A stretch of 64,000 bases of DNA. Source: Flavobacteriaceae bacterium. Its GTDB lineage: Bacteria; Bacteroidota; Bacteroidia; Flavobacteriales; Flavobacteriaceae. Below, piece by piece: positions 7,155 to 15,877 of this stretch. The notes beneath the pieces were generated by a model, which saw only the letters and a list, made by a program, of their open reading frames with translations, had not been told where the DNA came from and searched no databases. The first letter of the stretch is position 1, and every line of letters starts with the position of its first letter. Made by a program: the position numbers and the translations under genes. The stretch spans positions 558,001 through 622,000 of the forward strand of contig JANQNQ010000001.1 in assembly GCA_028279515.1 (NCBI GenBank), read 5' to 3'.

Positions 7155-9008
7155 ATGGCAGACATTATTCAGCTTTTACCAGACCATGTTGCTAACCAGA
7201 TAGCAGCAGGCGAGGTAGTTCAAAGACCCGCTTCGGTTGTTAAGGAGTTGTTGGAGAATGCCATCGATGCGAAGGCAACCAACATCAAACTCATTGTTAA
7301 AGATGCTGGTAAAACCTTGATACAGGTTATTGATGACGGCGTGGGTATGAGCACTACCGATGCCCGTCTGTGTTTTGAGCGACACGCCACGTCAAAGATC
7401 AAAGCAGCCGAAGATCTCTTTCAGTTAAATACCAAGGGATTCAGAGGTGAGGCTATGGCTTCTATCGCGGCCATCGCACATGTAGAACTCAATACGAAAC
7501 AAGAGAACGATGAGGTAGGAACCCAGATAAAGATCGAAGGAAGCAAAGTGATTTCGCAAGAGACAGTTGCCACTCCCAAAGGAACTTCGATTCTGGTCAA
7601 GAACCTATTCTATAATATTCCCGCACGAAGAAACTTCTTGAAATCCACTCCGGTAGAATTACGACATATTATTGACGAATTTCACCGTGTGGTCTTGGCG
7701 CATCCAGAAATTAGTTTTGCCATGTATCACAATGGGGGCGAACTCTTCAATCTGACAGCTTCCAATCAGCGACAACGTGTTGTCAATGTTTTTGGAGGAA
7801 AGACCAACGAAAAGTTGGTGCCGGTGAGTGAAGAGACCGAGATCGTGAAGATTTCTGGCTTTGTCGGAAAACCTCAATTTGCTAAGAAGAGCAGGGGAGA
7901 GCAATTCTTCTTTGTAAACAATCGATTTATCAAAAGCGCGTATTTGCACCATGCGATATCCAATGCGTTTGAAGGATTACTCAATGAAAAAACACACCCT
8001 AGCTACTTTTTGTATTTGGAGGTGAACCCAGAATCGATCGATATCAACATTCACCCTACAAAGACCGAGATCAAGTTTGATGACGAGCATTCATTGTACG
8101 CGATTTTACGTTCTACAGTGAAACACAGCCTCGGACAATTTAGCGTGGCGCCCGTCATTGATTTTGAGCGCGACCCTAATTTGGATACGCCGTATGGATA
8201 TAAAGATAAACCCATAGTGGCTCCAACGGTTGAGGTCGATTCGACCTTTAATCCTTTTAAAGAGGAAAAACGAAAAACCTCTTTTGGGACTCCGTCCTAT
8301 AAAAAGGACAATACGCAAAGTTGGGAAAGCCTGTATGTAGGTCTTGAATCAAAGTCAAATACGGCTATTTTTGATACCAAGGAGCTTACGTTTGAATCGG
8401 AAGAAGTAACCGGGTCGTTGTTTTCGGAAACTTTAGAGCCGAAAAAGGTAACCACGTCATATCAGCTGCATCGCAAATACATTGTGAGCACGATTAAATC
8501 GGGCATGGTGGTGATCGATCAACACAGAGCCCACCAGCGTATTCTGTACGAACAATTATTAGAAAATATTACGGTAAAAGAAGCGGTGAGTCAGCAATTA
8601 TTGTTTCCGTTGGCCTTGCAGTTCTCGACTACCGATATGGCCTTGTTACTTGAGCTGAAGGACAGTTTGGAACATACAGGCTTTGCTTTTGGAAGTTTTG
8701 ATGGCGAGCAAGTAGAAGTTACCGGAATCCCTATGAATATAACCGAAAGCGAAGTAACCATCATTCTGGATCAGTTGATTTCAGACCTTCAAAATGAAGT
8801 GCCCGAAACCAGCTTTAGCCAGTCTGATATCATGGCGAAATCTTTGGCCAAGAGTTTGGCAGTGAAAACAGGAGATGTGTTAGAAGAAGCGGCACAAGAA
8901 GCCCTGGTGAATGACCTGTTCGCATGTAAGGAACCCAGCGTTTCGCCGTTTAATAAACCGACCTTCATCACTATGACAGTAGAAGAGTTGGATAAAAAGT
9001 TTTTGTAA
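7155..9008 (+). CDS. mutL: DNA mismatch repair protein MutL
   Basis: MutL couples MutS mismatch recognition to strand removal. The N-terminal GHKL ATPase is intact: ELLENAIDAKATNIK, DDGVGM, TKGFRGEA and GTSILVKNLFYNIPARRNFL. The transducer has NNRFIKSAYLHHAI and INIHPTKTEIKF. The C-terminal dimerization domain starts near residue 440. The usual endonuclease motif DQHA(x)2E(x)4E appears as DQHRAHQRILYE, with Ala and the first Glu replaced, and the usual C-terminal ACHG-type zinc motif reads ACKEPS. Nuclease activity may therefore be lost or altered. Length (617) is normal. It sits between the small membrane gene (0-nt gap) and a rhomboid gene (1-nt gap). Confidence 0.95.
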   Translation: MADIIQLLPDHVANQIAAGEVVQRPASVVKELLENAIDAKATNIKLIVKDAGKTLIQVIDDGVGMSTTDARLCFERHATSKIKAAEDLFQLNTKGFRGEAMASIAAIAHVELNTKQENDEVGTQIKIEGSKVISQETVATPKGTSILVKNLFYNIPARRNFLKSTPVELRHIIDEFHRVVLAHPEISFAMYHNGGELFNLTASNQRQRVVNVFGGKTNEKLVPVSEETEIVKISGFVGKPQFAKKSRGEQFFFVNNRFIKSAYLHHAISNAFEGLLNEKTHPSYFLYLEVNPESIDINIHPTKTEIKFDDEHSLYAILRSTVKHSLGQFSVAPVIDFERDPNLDTPYGYKDKPIVAPTVEVDSTFNPFKEEKRKTSFGTPSYKKDNTQSWESLYVGLESKSNTAIFDTKELTFESEEVTGSLFSETLEPKKVTTSYQLHRKYIVSTIKSGMVVIDQHRAHQRILYEQLLENITVKEAVSQQLLFPLALQFSTTDMALLLELKDSLEHTGFAFGSFDGEQVEVTGIPMNITESEVTIILDQLISDLQNEVPETSFSQSDIMAKSLAKSLAVKTGDVLEEAAQEALVNDLFACKEPSVSPFNKPTFITMTVEELDKKFL

Positions 9009-9009
9009 G

Positions 9010-9801
9010 ATGATGAGAATCACAGATACAGTAAAGCACTTAATAATAATTAATGTAATCCTTTGGATAGGAACCTGGTTATTATTGAAAAGAGGAATCG
9101 ATTTAACTGGCTTGCTAGCATTGTATTTTCCTGAGAATCCAAATTTTAAAATTTGGCAAATTGTTTCTCATATGTTCATGCACAGCCAATCATTCTACTT
9201 TCATATTATATTTAATATGCTAGCCTTATGGATGTTTGGGACGCCCTTAGAGCAAATGTGGGGACGAAACAAGTTCCTTTTCTTCTATTTTTCGGCGGGT
9301 TTAGGAGCTGCGTTATTGCAACTGGCTGTTTATTATTTTAACTTTTATCAGCTTCAAGATCTTTTAGTATCACAAGGGTTTAGTCTGGAAGAAATAAGGC
9401 AACTGTTAAGCCTTCCAACTCAAGATTTAATCGATCAACTGAACTCACATACTTTTAATGGCAAGCCCATAACAAACATCCAAGAGATTTTTGACAGGTC
9501 TGGTGATTCGTTTAGGTCGGCAATGCTTGGTGCCTCTGGTGCTATTTCAGGAATACTTGTTGCATTTGCGTTTATGTTCCCTAATGCAGAACTGATGCTG
9601 ATATTTCTGCCCATTCCGATCAAGGCCAAGTATTTTGTTCCAGGGATATTTGCATTGGATTTATTTTCGGGAGTAACTGGGATATCAGTTTTGAGCCCTG
9701 GTAACACGGCCCATTTTGCCCACCTTGGAGGAGCCTTGGCGGGATTCATAATGATGTGGTATTGGAAGAAAAATCAATTTAGAAATAATCGTTGGGATTG
9801 A
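9010..9801 (+). CDS. rhomboid-family intramembrane serine protease (first copy)
   Basis: This is a polytopic protein with the rhomboid catalytic dyad: Ser in GASGAISGILV (about residue 180) and His in TAHFAHLGGALAG (about residue 238). The family HIIFNML motif is in an early helix. Rhomboids cleave transmembrane helices of other membrane proteins inside the inner membrane. An unusually long polar loop of ~60 residues (about 115-175) separates the early helices from the catalytic one. The gene begins 1 nt after mutL and its stop overlaps the next rhomboid start (TGATG), so both are co-translated. Confidence 0.9.
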   Translation: MMRITDTVKHLIIINVILWIGTWLLLKRGIDLTGLLALYFPENPNFKIWQIVSHMFMHSQSFYFHIIFNMLALWMFGTPLEQMWGRNKFLFFYFSAGLGAALLQLAVYYFNFYQLQDLLVSQGFSLEEIRQLLSLPTQDLIDQLNSHTFNGKPITNIQEIFDRSGDSFRSAMLGASGAISGILVAFAFMFPNAELMLIFLPIPIKAKYFVPGIFALDLFSGVTGISVLSPGNTAHFAHLGGALAGFIMMWYWKKNQFRNNRWD

Positions 9802-10682
9802 TGAGTTTGAAACAAGACCTGAAATATCGTTTTGCTCGATTAAATATCGCTGAGAAAATCATTGCGGTCAACGTAGTGTTGTTTATTCTGCCATATTTGA
9901 TACGCACAATTTTGTTCTTATTCAAAGCTCCAACTGGCTCTTTTTTAAGCTGGGTTGAATTACACAGAGACATCACACAGCTTCTCTATAAGCCTTGGAC
10001 CTTGGTTACTTATGGATTCTTTCACGCGGGATTATGGCATATCCTGTTCAATATGATCATGCTGTTCTTTGCCAGCCGTATCTTTTTGAATCTCTTTAAT
10101 GGACGAAGATTTTTAAATGTTTACTTTTTGGGCATTATTGCCGGCGGTCTAGCATTTCTGTTGAGCTACAATGTATTCCCAGCTTTTTTAACCAAACAGT
10201 CCATGCTCATTGGTTCTTCGGCAGGTGTGATGGCCGTATTGATCTTTGTGTGTACCTATATCCCGAATCAAGAGGTTCGGCTAATCTTCTTTAATCTAAA
10301 GCTCTGGTGGATCGGTGCATTTTTCGTGGTGATGGATCTTATCCAGATTCCCGTGTCGAATGCGGGAGGACATATCGCACATTTAGGAGGTGCTTTGTTG
10401 GGTTATATGTATGCTAGACAACTAAGTAAAGGAAACGATATCGGTGAGGGCTTTGCCAAACTGGTAGATCGTATTACAAATATTTTCAAACCACGCACTA
10501 AAAGTCCACTAAAGACCGTTCATAAAAAAGCGCCCAAAGCAAAGGCAACGTCTAATGTGTCCATGAAAGATATTCAACAAAAGAAGATCGACGACATTTT
10601 AGATAAGATCAGCAAGTCTGGATATGAAAGTCTTACTAAAGAAGAAAAGGACTTTCTCTTTAGGGCCGGAAAAGATAACTAA
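9801..10682 (+). CDS. rhomboid-family intramembrane serine protease (second copy)
   Basis: This second rhomboid has Ser in GSSAGVMAVLIF and His in GGHIAHLGGALLGY, plus the HILFNMIMLFF motif. Unlike its neighbour it has no long central loop but carries a basic cytoplasmic tail of ~70 residues (VHKKAPKAKATSN and a helix ending LTKEEKDFLFRAG). That C-terminal helix resembles the one seen in many flavobacterial rhomboids. The start is the ATG overlapping the previous stop by 1 nt; a TTG three codons upstream is less likely. Substrates are unknown. Confidence 0.9.
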   Translation: MSLKQDLKYRFARLNIAEKIIAVNVVLFILPYLIRTILFLFKAPTGSFLSWVELHRDITQLLYKPWTLVTYGFFHAGLWHILFNMIMLFFASRIFLNLFNGRRFLNVYFLGIIAGGLAFLLSYNVFPAFLTKQSMLIGSSAGVMAVLIFVCTYIPNQEVRLIFFNLKLWWIGAFFVVMDLIQIPVSNAGGHIAHLGGALLGYMYARQLSKGNDIGEGFAKLVDRITNIFKPRTKSPLKTVHKKAPKAKATSNVSMKDIQQKKIDDILDKISKSGYESLTKEEKDFLFRAGKDN

Positions 10683-10791
10683 ACAACGAATACGCCTAAC
10701 AAAGGATGCTAATTCCCCCATCGTAGCGACTTTTGGCTTTCCGACAACTGTTTATAAAGGTTGTACGGGTCTAAAACCTTAGAAATAACAA

Positions 10792-11817
10792 ATGAAAAAA
10801 CTCGGTTTTTTTAATAAGATCATTTTGTTTTTCAACTCCATCTTTGCCATGTTGCTCTTGTTGTCGTATGTGATTCCGTATATGTCACCTAAGACATTTC
10901 CGGTGTTGTCGGTGTTGAGCCTGATGGTGCCTATTTTGATCATTATCAACCTGCTCTTTTTCTTTTACTGGATCATACGACTAAAAAGACCTTGGATACT
11001 ATCGTGTTTAGTACTGCTTATTGGTTTTAAACACCTAAACGGACTCTATAAGTTTGGAGGGAACTCACATCCAGAACAGCCCGAAGATCTGTCGGTAATG
11101 AGTTACAATGTACGTTTGTTCAATCTCTATGACTGGATCAAGGACGCTTCGACAGAAGAGAAGATTGTCAACTTTATCAAGAAAGAAAATCCCGATGTAC
11201 TTTGCTTGCAAGAGTTTCATGTAGATAAGAAATCAGAGTTTGGACATTACCCTTTTAGTCACGTTAAATTGCGCAGTACAAGCAATAAAGCTGGGCAAGC
11301 GATCTTTTCAAAGTTTGAAATTATCAATACAGGTTCTTTGGATTTTCCGAATACAACGAACAACGGAATTTATGTAGACATCGTAAAAGGAGAGGATACA
11401 GTCCGTGTATATAATTTACACCTGGAATCCATGCGTATCGCAGATCCAAACAATCAAGAACTGTCTCAGGAAAACTCTGAACGATTGGTAAAGCGCATTA
11501 GCCGTTCTTTCGTGAAGCAGCAGTTTCAAGCAGAGGTGTTTGATCAGAATCAAAAACAATGCCCGTATAACAAGATCGTTGCTGGAGATTTCAACAATAC
11601 ACAGTATTCAAATATTTACAAGCGGATTCGCGGAGATATGAATGATGCCTTCAATGAGGCCGGAAGCGGATTTGGTCGTACATTCAAGTTTAAATTCTTT
11701 CCGGTGCGGATCGACTTTATTTTGACCAGTGACGAAATTCAGGTAAAGGATTTTAGAAACTACGATCAGGAGTTCTCAGATCACTACCCTGTGTTTTCTA
11801 TAGTGCGACTGCCTTAG
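10792..11817 (+). CDS. membrane-anchored endonuclease/exonuclease/phosphatase-fold hydrolase
   Basis: About 85 N-terminal residues form three transmembrane helices, followed by an EEP (DNase I-like) domain facing the periplasm or cytoplasm. Catalytic motifs are all present: MSYNVRLFN (Asn), LCLQEFH (Glu), VRVYNLHLES (His), AGDFNNT (Asp-Asn), and RIDFILTS with SDHYPVFS (Asp-His) at the end. The substrate could be a nucleic acid, phospholipid or inositol phosphate and cannot be told from sequence. The stop overlaps the convergent DUF6122 gene by 4 nt. No TAnnTTTG is seen in the 109-nt gap upstream. Confidence 0.85.
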   Translation: MKKLGFFNKIILFFNSIFAMLLLLSYVIPYMSPKTFPVLSVLSLMVPILIIINLLFFFYWIIRLKRPWILSCLVLLIGFKHLNGLYKFGGNSHPEQPEDLSVMSYNVRLFNLYDWIKDASTEEKIVNFIKKENPDVLCLQEFHVDKKSEFGHYPFSHVKLRSTSNKAGQAIFSKFEIINTGSLDFPNTTNNGIYVDIVKGEDTVRVYNLHLESMRIADPNNQELSQENSERLVKRISRSFVKQQFQAEVFDQNQKQCPYNKIVAGDFNNTQYSNIYKRIRGDMNDAFNEAGSGFGRTFKFKFFPVRIDFILTSDEIQVKDFRNYDQEFSDHYPVFSIVRLP

Positions 11818-12125
11818 ATCATCAGACAGTCGATTTGATCGGCCAAAAGATGCAGTAAGAGTCCAATAGCTAATACCCTTGTTTTCTTCGGAAAAAGTAA
11901 TGCTACATAAACGCCCATTGCGTAAAAAGAGTGTAACGGATGAAACCCGATGCTGCAACGATTTGGATCAAAGATGGGGTTTGCCAGCAAGTGGTCCAGG
12001 TCTATGAGCATGGTTGCTAAGAAGATCAAATACACTTTCTTCCAGTTATGTCGGAAAAATATCCATGCGATGGCCAGAGGGATGATAAAATGGAATCCGT
12101 AATGTGCTATGAAACGTACCATCAT
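11814..12125 (-). CDS. DUF6122 membrane protein
   Basis: This is a 103-residue membrane protein with about four hydrophobic segments and conserved polar positions within them: HYGFHFIIP, MLIDLDHLLANPIFDPNRC, GFHPLHS and LLLHLLADQID. The regular His/Asp pairs in membrane helices resemble YdjM-type membrane metal-dependent hydrolases, so metal binding is plausible but unproved. It is the last gene of the leftward lepB-WbqC group and overlaps the convergent EEP gene by 4 nt. Confidence 0.75.
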   Translation of the reverse strand: MMVRFIAHYGFHFIIPLAIAWIFFRHNWKKVYLIFLATMLIDLDHLLANPIFDPNRCSIGFHPLHSFYAMGVYVALLFPKKTRVLAIGLLLHLLADQIDCLMI

Positions 12126-12142
12126 TCAACATCTAAAATCTC

Positions 12143-12760
12143 TTATAAAGATTGACTTTCTAGATAGGTTAGTGCGTTGGTGCCCTCGTTGAAGAGCAAA
12201 TCCAAGATACTTAGATTTTCGAGATACCCATGCTTTTGTTCAAAGACCTGCGTATAGGCGTCAAAATTGTAATCGGGCTGCTTTTTTGCGGTTACCAAAT
12301 GGCGAAGGTCGTTTATCCCTTCCGGCGTTTTCTCAAAGCGAGTGGTCTTTTCGAAGCTCAAATCTAGTTGAAGACATTCAGAAACGATTTCAATGGTTTT
12401 AAGGTTCAAGTCCATTAAGAACGAATGCTTTTCCTCAAATATCGGAATCAATTCCGCTTCATAAAATTCAAAAAAAGGAGAAGTACGATAGGCCGTTTCC
12501 AGAGATTTCCAATGCTGTTTTTGCCAAGGAAATGCATCTTCGATACGAACATCCTTATATTTTTGATGTCCTTTTTTCTGGGTATGTTTTATAGGAATGG
12601 TCAACGACAGGCGTCCGTTGGCACCATACATGTACATCCGATTACGATACGTCTGTTTTTGGTAATTGTCTTCGGCTTCAAAAACAACGCCTGAAGCATT
12701 CACCATTGCAACAAAACTCGCAACCGACGGAAAATACGTTGGATGTATTAAGATGCTCAT
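12143..12760 (-). CDS. WbqC-like family protein
   Basis: This is a 205-residue soluble protein of the WbqC/DUF family. The start has HPTYFPSV, then NYQKQTYRNRMYMYGANGRLSL and TIPIKH, then a QHWKSLETAYRTSPFFEFYE segment. In some bacteria WbqC family members lie in O-antigen clusters; here the neighbours are lepB and DUF6122, a common flavobacterial arrangement. It follows lepB by 7 nt. Biochemical function is not known. Confidence 0.8.
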   Translation of the reverse strand: MSILIHPTYFPSVASFVAMVNASGVVFEAEDNYQKQTYRNRMYMYGANGRLSLTIPIKHTQKKGHQKYKDVRIEDAFPWQKQHWKSLETAYRTSPFFEFYEAELIPIFEEKHSFLMDLNLKTIEIVSECLQLDLSFEKTTRFEKTPEGINDLRHLVTAKKQPDYNFDAYTQVFEQKHGYLENLSILDLLFNEGTNALTYLESQSL

Positions 12761-12767
12761 GAGCTAA

Positions 12768-14462
12768 TTAGGCAGCCTTCTTCTTGCGTTTTCTGAAATA
12801 GTTGAATCCGATCCAAACGAGCAGGGCGCCTATAAAATACCGGAAGTAGGATACCGATTTTCCGCTGCCACCAACGGTAGTGAACACACGGTCCCATCGA
12901 ATACTCCAGTTCTTCAATCCATCGTTGAAGTTGTCAATACTCATCCAGATAAAGACGGGTTTTCCAACCACGTGATTGTAGGGTACATATCCCCAAACGC
13001 GGCTATCTTCAGATCGGTGACGATTGTCTCCCATCATCCAGAAATAATCTTGCTTAAAGGTGTATGAGTCGGCTACCTGGCCATTGATACTGATCTGGTT
13101 GCCAGCAACACTGATGGTATTTCCTTCGTATTTGGTGATGATCTTTTTGTATAGCGGTAGTACGTCTAGATTCAACGGTACTGTTTTGCCGGCTTCTGGT
13201 ATATAAATTGGGCCAAAGTTATCATTGGTTCCGCGGTGTGCTGCACTCTGCGGAAAAACATAGTTGCCCGGTTTCTTTTCGATAAAGCGCTCCACGCTCA
13301 AAATCTCAGAGCTGTTGGCAAACGCTTTTGCTTCCTCTTCGGTCATGTTGAAAAGCGCCATATCCTTAGTAGATTCGGCTTTTAATACGTTGGCTACATT
13401 CTGCTCCGAAATTCCACCCGTAAAGTACACATAGGTTGAATCTTCCTTGAAACGAGTCAAAAAGGTGCGCTCGGCAATTACACGATCCGCGCTTGATTGT
13501 TTCATCACGTCCTGAGGAATACGAACCAGACTTCCTGCATAGTTCTTTCTACCCAGCGCATTGAGCGTGTTATTATTTAGCGGACCTTTAGTCGTTACAA
13601 CATGGTGGTATTGCGGTTTAGCCCGGTCTGATAGAACCAAACGCTCACCGTTGATGTGTACTCGCCCATCAATGATCTGCAATGAATCACCAGGTAATCC
13701 AACGCAACGTTTTACATAGTTCGATTTTTTGTCGATGGGTTTTTCAACGCCCTTTTCTTTCTTGAAAAACTGTCGAACCGTATCAGCTGGCCAACTGAAG
13801 ACCACAATGTCGTTTCTTTTTATTTTCTGAAAGCCAGGTAACCTAAAGTAAGGTAGTTGCGGCTTGTTCAGATATGATTTTGATTTCACTACAGGAATCG
13901 TATCATGCACCATCGGAAAGGACACGGTCGTCATAGGTGTTCTGGCTCCGTAATGAAATTTACTTACAAACAGGAAATCACCGATCATCAGTGTTTTCTC
14001 CAAAGATGATGTCGGAATCACATAGGGTTGCATAAAATAGGTGTGCACCAATGTTGCAGCAACCACAGCAAACAAGATCGAGCTGACCCACTCACCGGCC
14101 GCCGAGCGTGGCTTTAAATCACGGTCTTTTTTATATTCAACGTCTAAGCCATAGCTCACGTAAAAAATGTAAAAACCTAGTGTCAATACTACAAGCCAAG
14201 TGTCTAAAGTTGAATTTCTTCCAAAACTTCGAATCGTTTCCACCCAAACCACCGGGAACATGATCAAATTGATAATTGGAATGAACAAGAGAATCACCCA
14301 CCATTTCGGACGGTTGATGATGCCCATCAATACAACGGCATTGTAAATAGGAACGGCGGCTTCCCAAGCTTTACGTCCAGCTTTTACATATAATTTCCAG
14401 GTAGCTAAAAAATGAACAACTTGAATGATCAAGAAGAAGAGTAGCCATTGTGTCATAGTCAT
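12768..14462 (-). CDS. lepB: signal peptidase I (long flavobacterial form)
   Basis: LepB removes signal peptides from exported proteins at the outer face of the inner membrane. The chain is 564 residues, much longer than E. coli LepB. Residues 1-110 hold three or four extra transmembrane helices; a further helix at 127-145 precedes the catalytic region PTSSLEKTL with nucleophile Ser153. The general-base Lys251 is in NYVKRCVGLPGDS, box E is GDNRHRSEDSR at 478-488, and a C-terminal helix ends in basic RKRKKK. A large insertion separates Lys251 from box E. It is downstream of dapB and has its own candidate -7 element. Confidence 0.95.
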   Translation of the reverse strand: MTMTQWLLFFLIIQVVHFLATWKLYVKAGRKAWEAAVPIYNAVVLMGIINRPKWWVILLFIPIINLIMFPVVWVETIRSFGRNSTLDTWLVVLTLGFYIFYVSYGLDVEYKKDRDLKPRSAAGEWVSSILFAVVAATLVHTYFMQPYVIPTSSLEKTLMIGDFLFVSKFHYGARTPMTTVSFPMVHDTIPVVKSKSYLNKPQLPYFRLPGFQKIKRNDIVVFSWPADTVRQFFKKEKGVEKPIDKKSNYVKRCVGLPGDSLQIIDGRVHINGERLVLSDRAKPQYHHVVTTKGPLNNNTLNALGRKNYAGSLVRIPQDVMKQSSADRVIAERTFLTRFKEDSTYVYFTGGISEQNVANVLKAESTKDMALFNMTEEEAKAFANSSEILSVERFIEKKPGNYVFPQSAAHRGTNDNFGPIYIPEAGKTVPLNLDVLPLYKKIITKYEGNTISVAGNQISINGQVADSYTFKQDYFWMMGDNRHRSEDSRVWGYVPYNHVVGKPVFIWMSIDNFNDGLKNWSIRWDRVFTTVGGSGKSVSYFRYFIGALLVWIGFNYFRKRKKKAA

Positions 14463-14513
14463 AATGATGATCTTTTATTGGTATGCCTTTAGGCAGTGTG
14501 GTTTAAGGTTGCG

Positions 14514-14521
14514 CAAATATA
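14514..14521 (-). promoter_or_regulatory. -7 element upstream of lepB
   Basis: On the minus strand this reads TATATTTG, a full TAnnTTTG match about 50 nt upstream of lepB. No TTG lies at the ideal -33 distance. Confidence 0.5.
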
Positions 14522-14567
14522 ATTGTATTGACAAATAAATGAAAAAACTTGGTTCTGAAAGCGCCAC

Positions 14568-15269
14568 TTAACCTATGTTTAACACGTCTTTCATGTCAAA
14601 TACGCCTGTTTTTCCGATGATCCACTCAGCAGCGATTACGGCACCTAAAGCAAAGCCTTGTCTATTATGTGCCGTGTGTTTGATGTCGATGGTATCTACA
14701 ACGCTTTCATACGAAATGGTATGGGTTCCCGGTACCTTTTCAATGCGCTTAGCGGTAATTGGGATTTCGTTGGTCTCTACTTTGTCTAACTTCCAAGCAG
14801 TGTAATCAGTATTTTCGATAATGCCTTCGGCCAAAGTGATGGCTGTGCCGCTAGGTGCATCCAACTTTTGTGTATGGTGGATCTCTTCGATGCTTGTATT
14901 GTATTGCTGTAGGTTCTGCATCATTTTTGCCAGCTGCTTGTTCAACTCAAAGAAGATGTTGACACCAAGACTAAAATTGGATGCATAGATAAAAGCTCCG
15001 TTTTTTTCTTGACAAAGTTGGGTGGCCTTTTCATAATTCTCTAACCAACCAGTGGTTCCCGAAATCACAGGAACTCTGTTCTCAAAGCAATTGGTGATGT
15101 TGTTATAAGCCGCGGAAGGAATACTGAAGTCAATGGCGACATCGGCTTTCGAGATGTCATATTCTTGGTCACTATCAGAAACTTTGATGATGATTTCATG
15201 ACCTCGGTCTAGGGCAATTTTCTCAATTTCTTTTCCCATTTTTCCGTAACCGAGTAGTGCGATCTTCAT
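14568..15269 (-). CDS. dapB: 4-hydroxy-tetrahydrodipicolinate reductase
   Basis: DapB reduces 4-hydroxy-tetrahydrodipicolinate in the lysine/diaminopimelate pathway, feeding peptidoglycan and lysine synthesis. The nucleotide-binding start is LLGYGKMGKEIE (7-16); ISGTTGW is at 70-75, and the catalytic segment is HHTQKLDAPSGTAI with His131, His132 and Lys135. At 233 residues it is a short form usual in Bacteroidota. It follows the DUF5683 gene by 2 nt and precedes lepB by about 105 nt. Confidence 0.96.
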   Translation of the reverse strand: MKIALLGYGKMGKEIEKIALDRGHEIIIKVSDSDQEYDISKADVAIDFSIPSAAYNNITNCFENRVPVISGTTGWLENYEKATQLCQEKNGAFIYASNFSLGVNIFFELNKQLAKMMQNLQQYNTSIEEIHHTQKLDAPSGTAITLAEGIIENTDYTAWKLDKVETNEIPITAKRIEKVPGTHTISYESVVDTIDIKHTAHNRQGFALGAVIAAEWIIGKTGVFDMKDVLNIG

Positions 15270-15271
15270 AG

Positions 15272-15877
15272 CTAGAAATTTACATTAAAGGTCAAACCGA
15301 CATTGGTGGAACGATAGTTAAAATCATGTTGCTTGAAATGCGGTTTCACTGAAAGGTTGTCATTTACATTGTACTGAAGCAAATGAGCATCGACATTAGC
15401 GTCGATGATGTTCAATACGTAAATGGCCACGGTAATCAACAACGAAAGGTCTCTTCGTTTCTCGAAGAAGTCTTGTGCGTCGATTAGCCTATCGGTTGCT
15501 ACCTGCGGAGAGGCTAGGGGATTGCCATCGGCATCTTCTCCCCAAAATTCGTCATCGTTAAATCCTTGTAGTCGACGCTTGTAGGCATCGCGATAACGAA
15601 CACGTTCTTTATTATTGTCGATATAAAAATAAATACCGGTTCCTAGTGCGGCGTACACAATAGGAATCTTCCAATACTTTTTGTTGTATGCTTGTCCTAG
15701 TCCAGGAAGCACCGCAGAATAGAACGCGGCTTTAGAAGGCGACAACGGATCGATCCGTTTGGTTGTCTTTTCCACTTTAACGGTGTCCTGTGCTACCAAA
15801 AGCTCTTCTTTTTCTTGCGCAGTTGCAGATGAAATTGCAAAAAGAAGTACTAATAAAAATGTGAAGTTACTTTTCAC
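15272..15877 (-). CDS. DUF5683 envelope protein
   Basis: This is a 201-residue exported protein with a cleavable signal (ending SSATAQ). The DUF5683 core reads DPLSPSKAAFYSAVLPGLGQ, then NKKYWKIPIVYAALGTGIYF, where small-residue-rich hydrophobic segments could enter a membrane, and later DANVDAHLLQYNVNDNLS. The domain is near-universal between parB and dapB in flavobacteria. Its function is unknown. Its start overlaps the parB end by 11 nt, so translation is coupled. Confidence 0.8.
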   Translation of the reverse strand: MKSNFTFLLVLLFAISSATAQEKEELLVAQDTVKVEKTTKRIDPLSPSKAAFYSAVLPGLGQAYNKKYWKIPIVYAALGTGIYFYIDNNKERVRYRDAYKRRLQGFNDDEFWGEDADGNPLASPQVATDRLIDAQDFFEKRRDLSLLITVAIYVLNIIDANVDAHLLQYNVNDNLSVKPHFKQHDFNYRSTNVGLTFNVNF

